From Bradyrhizobium sp. KBS0727 (GTDB lineage: Bacteria > Pseudomonadota > Alphaproteobacteria > Rhizobiales > Xanthobacteraceae), in the NCBI RefSeq assembly GCF_005937885.2, contig NZ_CP042176.1, forward strand, positions 4,955,501 through 5,019,500: a stretch of 64,000 bases of DNA, written 5' to 3'. A program made the position numbers and the translations under genes. Shown in pieces: positions 62,613-64,000 of this stretch. Positions within the stretch are counted from its first letter, which is position 1; each line of letters begins with the position of its first letter. The notes beneath the pieces are model-generated. The model searched no databases. It had not been told where the DNA came from and saw nothing but the letters and a program-made list of their open reading frames with translations.

Positions 62613-63539
62613 CGCGGTTCTCCGCGACGGGCGCCGCAAGCCTCTCTCGCGGCCATGAACCCGTCACGGCTAACCCGGCCGTCCCTCTTACTCTTCCATC
62701 GCGCCGCGGGAACCAAGGCAGCCGCCGGGTCGATCCGCTCATCAATGCCCCCAGAAATCCCTCTCTGAGAGCCACCAAACACAAAGACGACGGGACAAGC
62801 GGTTTGCGTCGGACAAGTCGAGACATACGCCGGCCGCGATACCAAAGAGGCAGTCGCTGGAACCTCCTTGCAGCATCGCATTCAAGCGGGTCCAGGATCC
62901 GACTGCGGTTGCGACCGGCCAACAACACTACAGGAGGGCTGCCTGCCATTCCGACAAGGAGAACACCTATCGCGGTCTCGATGTAAGGCGAGCAACAGAT
63001 CTGTCGGATTGATCGTTGATAGTCTTCCAAGAGCAGATGACTCTCCCCCAGCGGGCAGACATGAGCGCTTAGAAATGTACCCGCGATCTAGTCCCTGCCC
63101 CTTTGCGATCGACGGTCCTGTCAATGGTGACCCTCGGTCGTCCAAAGTGGACCGAGCGATATATTGATCAGCATTGTGCTTCGCCCATCGCAAAGCTGGT
63201 GCCACTGAAGTCGGCGTTAGCCGTCGGTGCGACCGTGCGGGTGAGCCGCGACCGCCCCTCTTTGTACCCATCCTATTTGCACTCCAGATCACGCGATTTC
63301 CGCCCCGGCTTCTGGGAGCCTAAATTTCGCGGAGGTCTTCTCGCTCTCTAGGTCGGAAGGGCCGATTGGCTAAAGCGGCAAACACGCATGCAAGCAAGAA
63401 CTGCGGCAGAGAGAGCGAACCAAATGCCTGGGCTCGTTCTTCTACGACCGCGCACCGGCGACTATGCGCAAAAAGAATATGCGATTTCGTCGGTGATACG
63501 AATGAGACAACTGATCCATTGACGCACGAGCCGACCCTC
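62613..63539. other. 900-bp region between ardC and the integrase-proximal gene
   Basis: Contains the ardC leader (62613-62697) and then about 850 bp without a convincing gene. The few open frames have skewed composition and no motifs. As it lies between the divergent operons it should contain promoters and perhaps the excision control region. Confidence 0.4.
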
Positions 63540-63821
63540 ATGACACGTCGCCTCGCCCTTCCGGCCCGCTATCCACCGACCGGTACGTGGCCTGCGCTCA
63601 TGCGCGCCGATATGGCCGCAGCCTACCTGGATTACCGCGATACAGCTGAACTCGCGCGCGCTGTGGGCCGCGGGGAAGCACCACCGCCAATCGGCTATCA
63701 CGGCGTTGGGCGCGCCAGAGAGCCGGTCTGGTCGAAGGCAACGATCGATAAACTAACAGCGCGAGCCTTGGCTGCGAGTCCTGACCATCCAGAAGGACAA
63801 GACTTAGCCACGCTCGTATAA
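63540..63821 (+). CDS. Small DNA-binding-like protein upstream of the integrase
   Basis: A 93-aa protein from ATG 63540: LPARYPPTGTWPALMRADMA, AAYLDYRDTAELARAVGRGE, PPIGYHGVGRAREPVWSKAT and DKLTARALAA. The helical start followed by a wing-like segment resembles excisionase-type HTH_17 proteins, as often found just before ICE integrase genes. The integrase starts 16 bp downstream, so they are one operon. Confidence 0.75.
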   Translation: MTRRLALPARYPPTGTWPALMRADMAAAYLDYRDTAELARAVGRGEAPPPIGYHGVGRAREPVWSKATIDKLTARALAASPDHPEGQDLATLV

Positions 63822-63837
63822 AGCGACCTCCACCACA

Positions 63838-64000
63838 ATGAAGCTTCCCCGCTACTGCCGACGCAAGCCATTAAGGGGTGGTCAATGGGCATACTTCTTT
63901 GAGCCGCCCAGTTGGGCACGCAAGCAGGGCTGCCACGTCCAGGCCGCGGCGCTCGGACAGGAACATGCGGCCGCCGTAGATCGAGCCAATAATGTGCTCC
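63838..64000 (+). CDS. Tyrosine recombinase (integrase), N-terminal part, runs off the window
   Basis: From ATG 63838 an uninterrupted frame runs to the window end: MKLPRYCRRKPLRGGQWAYF, FEPPSWARKQGCHVQAAALG and QEHAAAVDRANNVL. This is the start of ICE-type tyrosine integrases of rhizobia, where a short N-terminal strand region precedes the SAM-like core-binding domain. The catalytic domain is outside the window. The position next to an Xis-like gene supports the call. Confidence 0.7.
   Translation, partial: MKLPRYCRRKPLRGGQWAYFFEPPSWARKQGCHVQAAALGQEHAAAVDRANNVL

Noticed and set aside
1-64000. CRISPR arrays, rRNA, tRNA genes
   Set aside because: No regularly spaced repeats and no cloverleaf or rRNA signature were seen on reading both strands, though small tRNAs could be missed by eye.

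Overview
The window reads as alphaproteobacterial accessory DNA, most likely from a Bradyrhizobium-type symbiosis or genomic island. This rests on a rhizobial porin_2-type porin, a GntR/aminotransferase/glycolate-oxidase-like cluster, many decayed genes, and a trb/traG/RepA/ArdC conjugative element of the kind found in rhizobia. Genus is an inference from family content; no rRNA or tRNA is visible.

Layout. 1-6.1 kb is a graveyard: a frameshifted metallophosphoesterase running off the left edge, two degenerate serine-recombinase copies, one intact OafA-like acyltransferase, and broken remains of a 3'-5' exonuclease, rfbA and rfbB (dTDP-rhamnose synthesis). 6.4-17.5 kb is an intact metabolic block: enoyl-CoA hydratase, two paralogous class V aminotransferases, a ketopantoate-reductase-like protein and an MFS carrier on the minus strand, then a divergent FCD-type GntR regulator, a 1003-aa FAD/Fe-S 2-hydroxyacid dehydrogenase and a GlcG-like protein. 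It suggests import and oxidation of an unknown hydroxy acid followed by transamination. 18.6-20.5 kb holds a decayed SDR and phosphotransferase, followed by a porin with a clear terminator and a Crp/Fnr regulator. 24.2-33 kb is an acyl-CoA catabolic operon (AMP ligase, SDR, two acyl-CoA dehydrogenases, VOC protein) with a divergent enoyl-CoA hydratase, an IclR regulator and an MFS carrier.

33.3-64 kb is an integrative and conjugative element read from its inner end to its integrase end: LuxR/LuxI quorum-sensing pair, LysR, DUF2274, trbI, trbG, then a short ORF that joins the N-terminus of TrbB to the last residues of TrbF. The genes trbC, D, E, J, L and most of B and F are therefore gone. An MFS gene, a second ribbon-helix-helix gene and broken Fic and DUF4238 genes separate this scar from the first RHH gene, traG and the relaxase. 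An IS66 element and small ORFs split the relaxase from a lytic transglycosylase, traF, DUF2840, repA, an AlpA-type gene, DUF6499/DUF2285 genes and an XRE regulator. Then come hipBA, DUF736, DUF2493, a Toprim protein, an 84-aa gene, ardC, a small DNA-binding-like protein and the 5' end of an integrase that leaves the window.

Taken together, the element keeps DNA-processing, coupling, regulatory and integration genes but has lost its mating-pair ATPases and most of its channel. It is probably no longer self-transmissible, although it might be mobilised in trans. The most unusual non-coding features are two long hairpins with the same architecture but different, mutually complementary stems (58.1 and 60.1 kb), and an approximately 85-bp leader-like repeat found both upstream of ardC and inside the 3' end of ardC.
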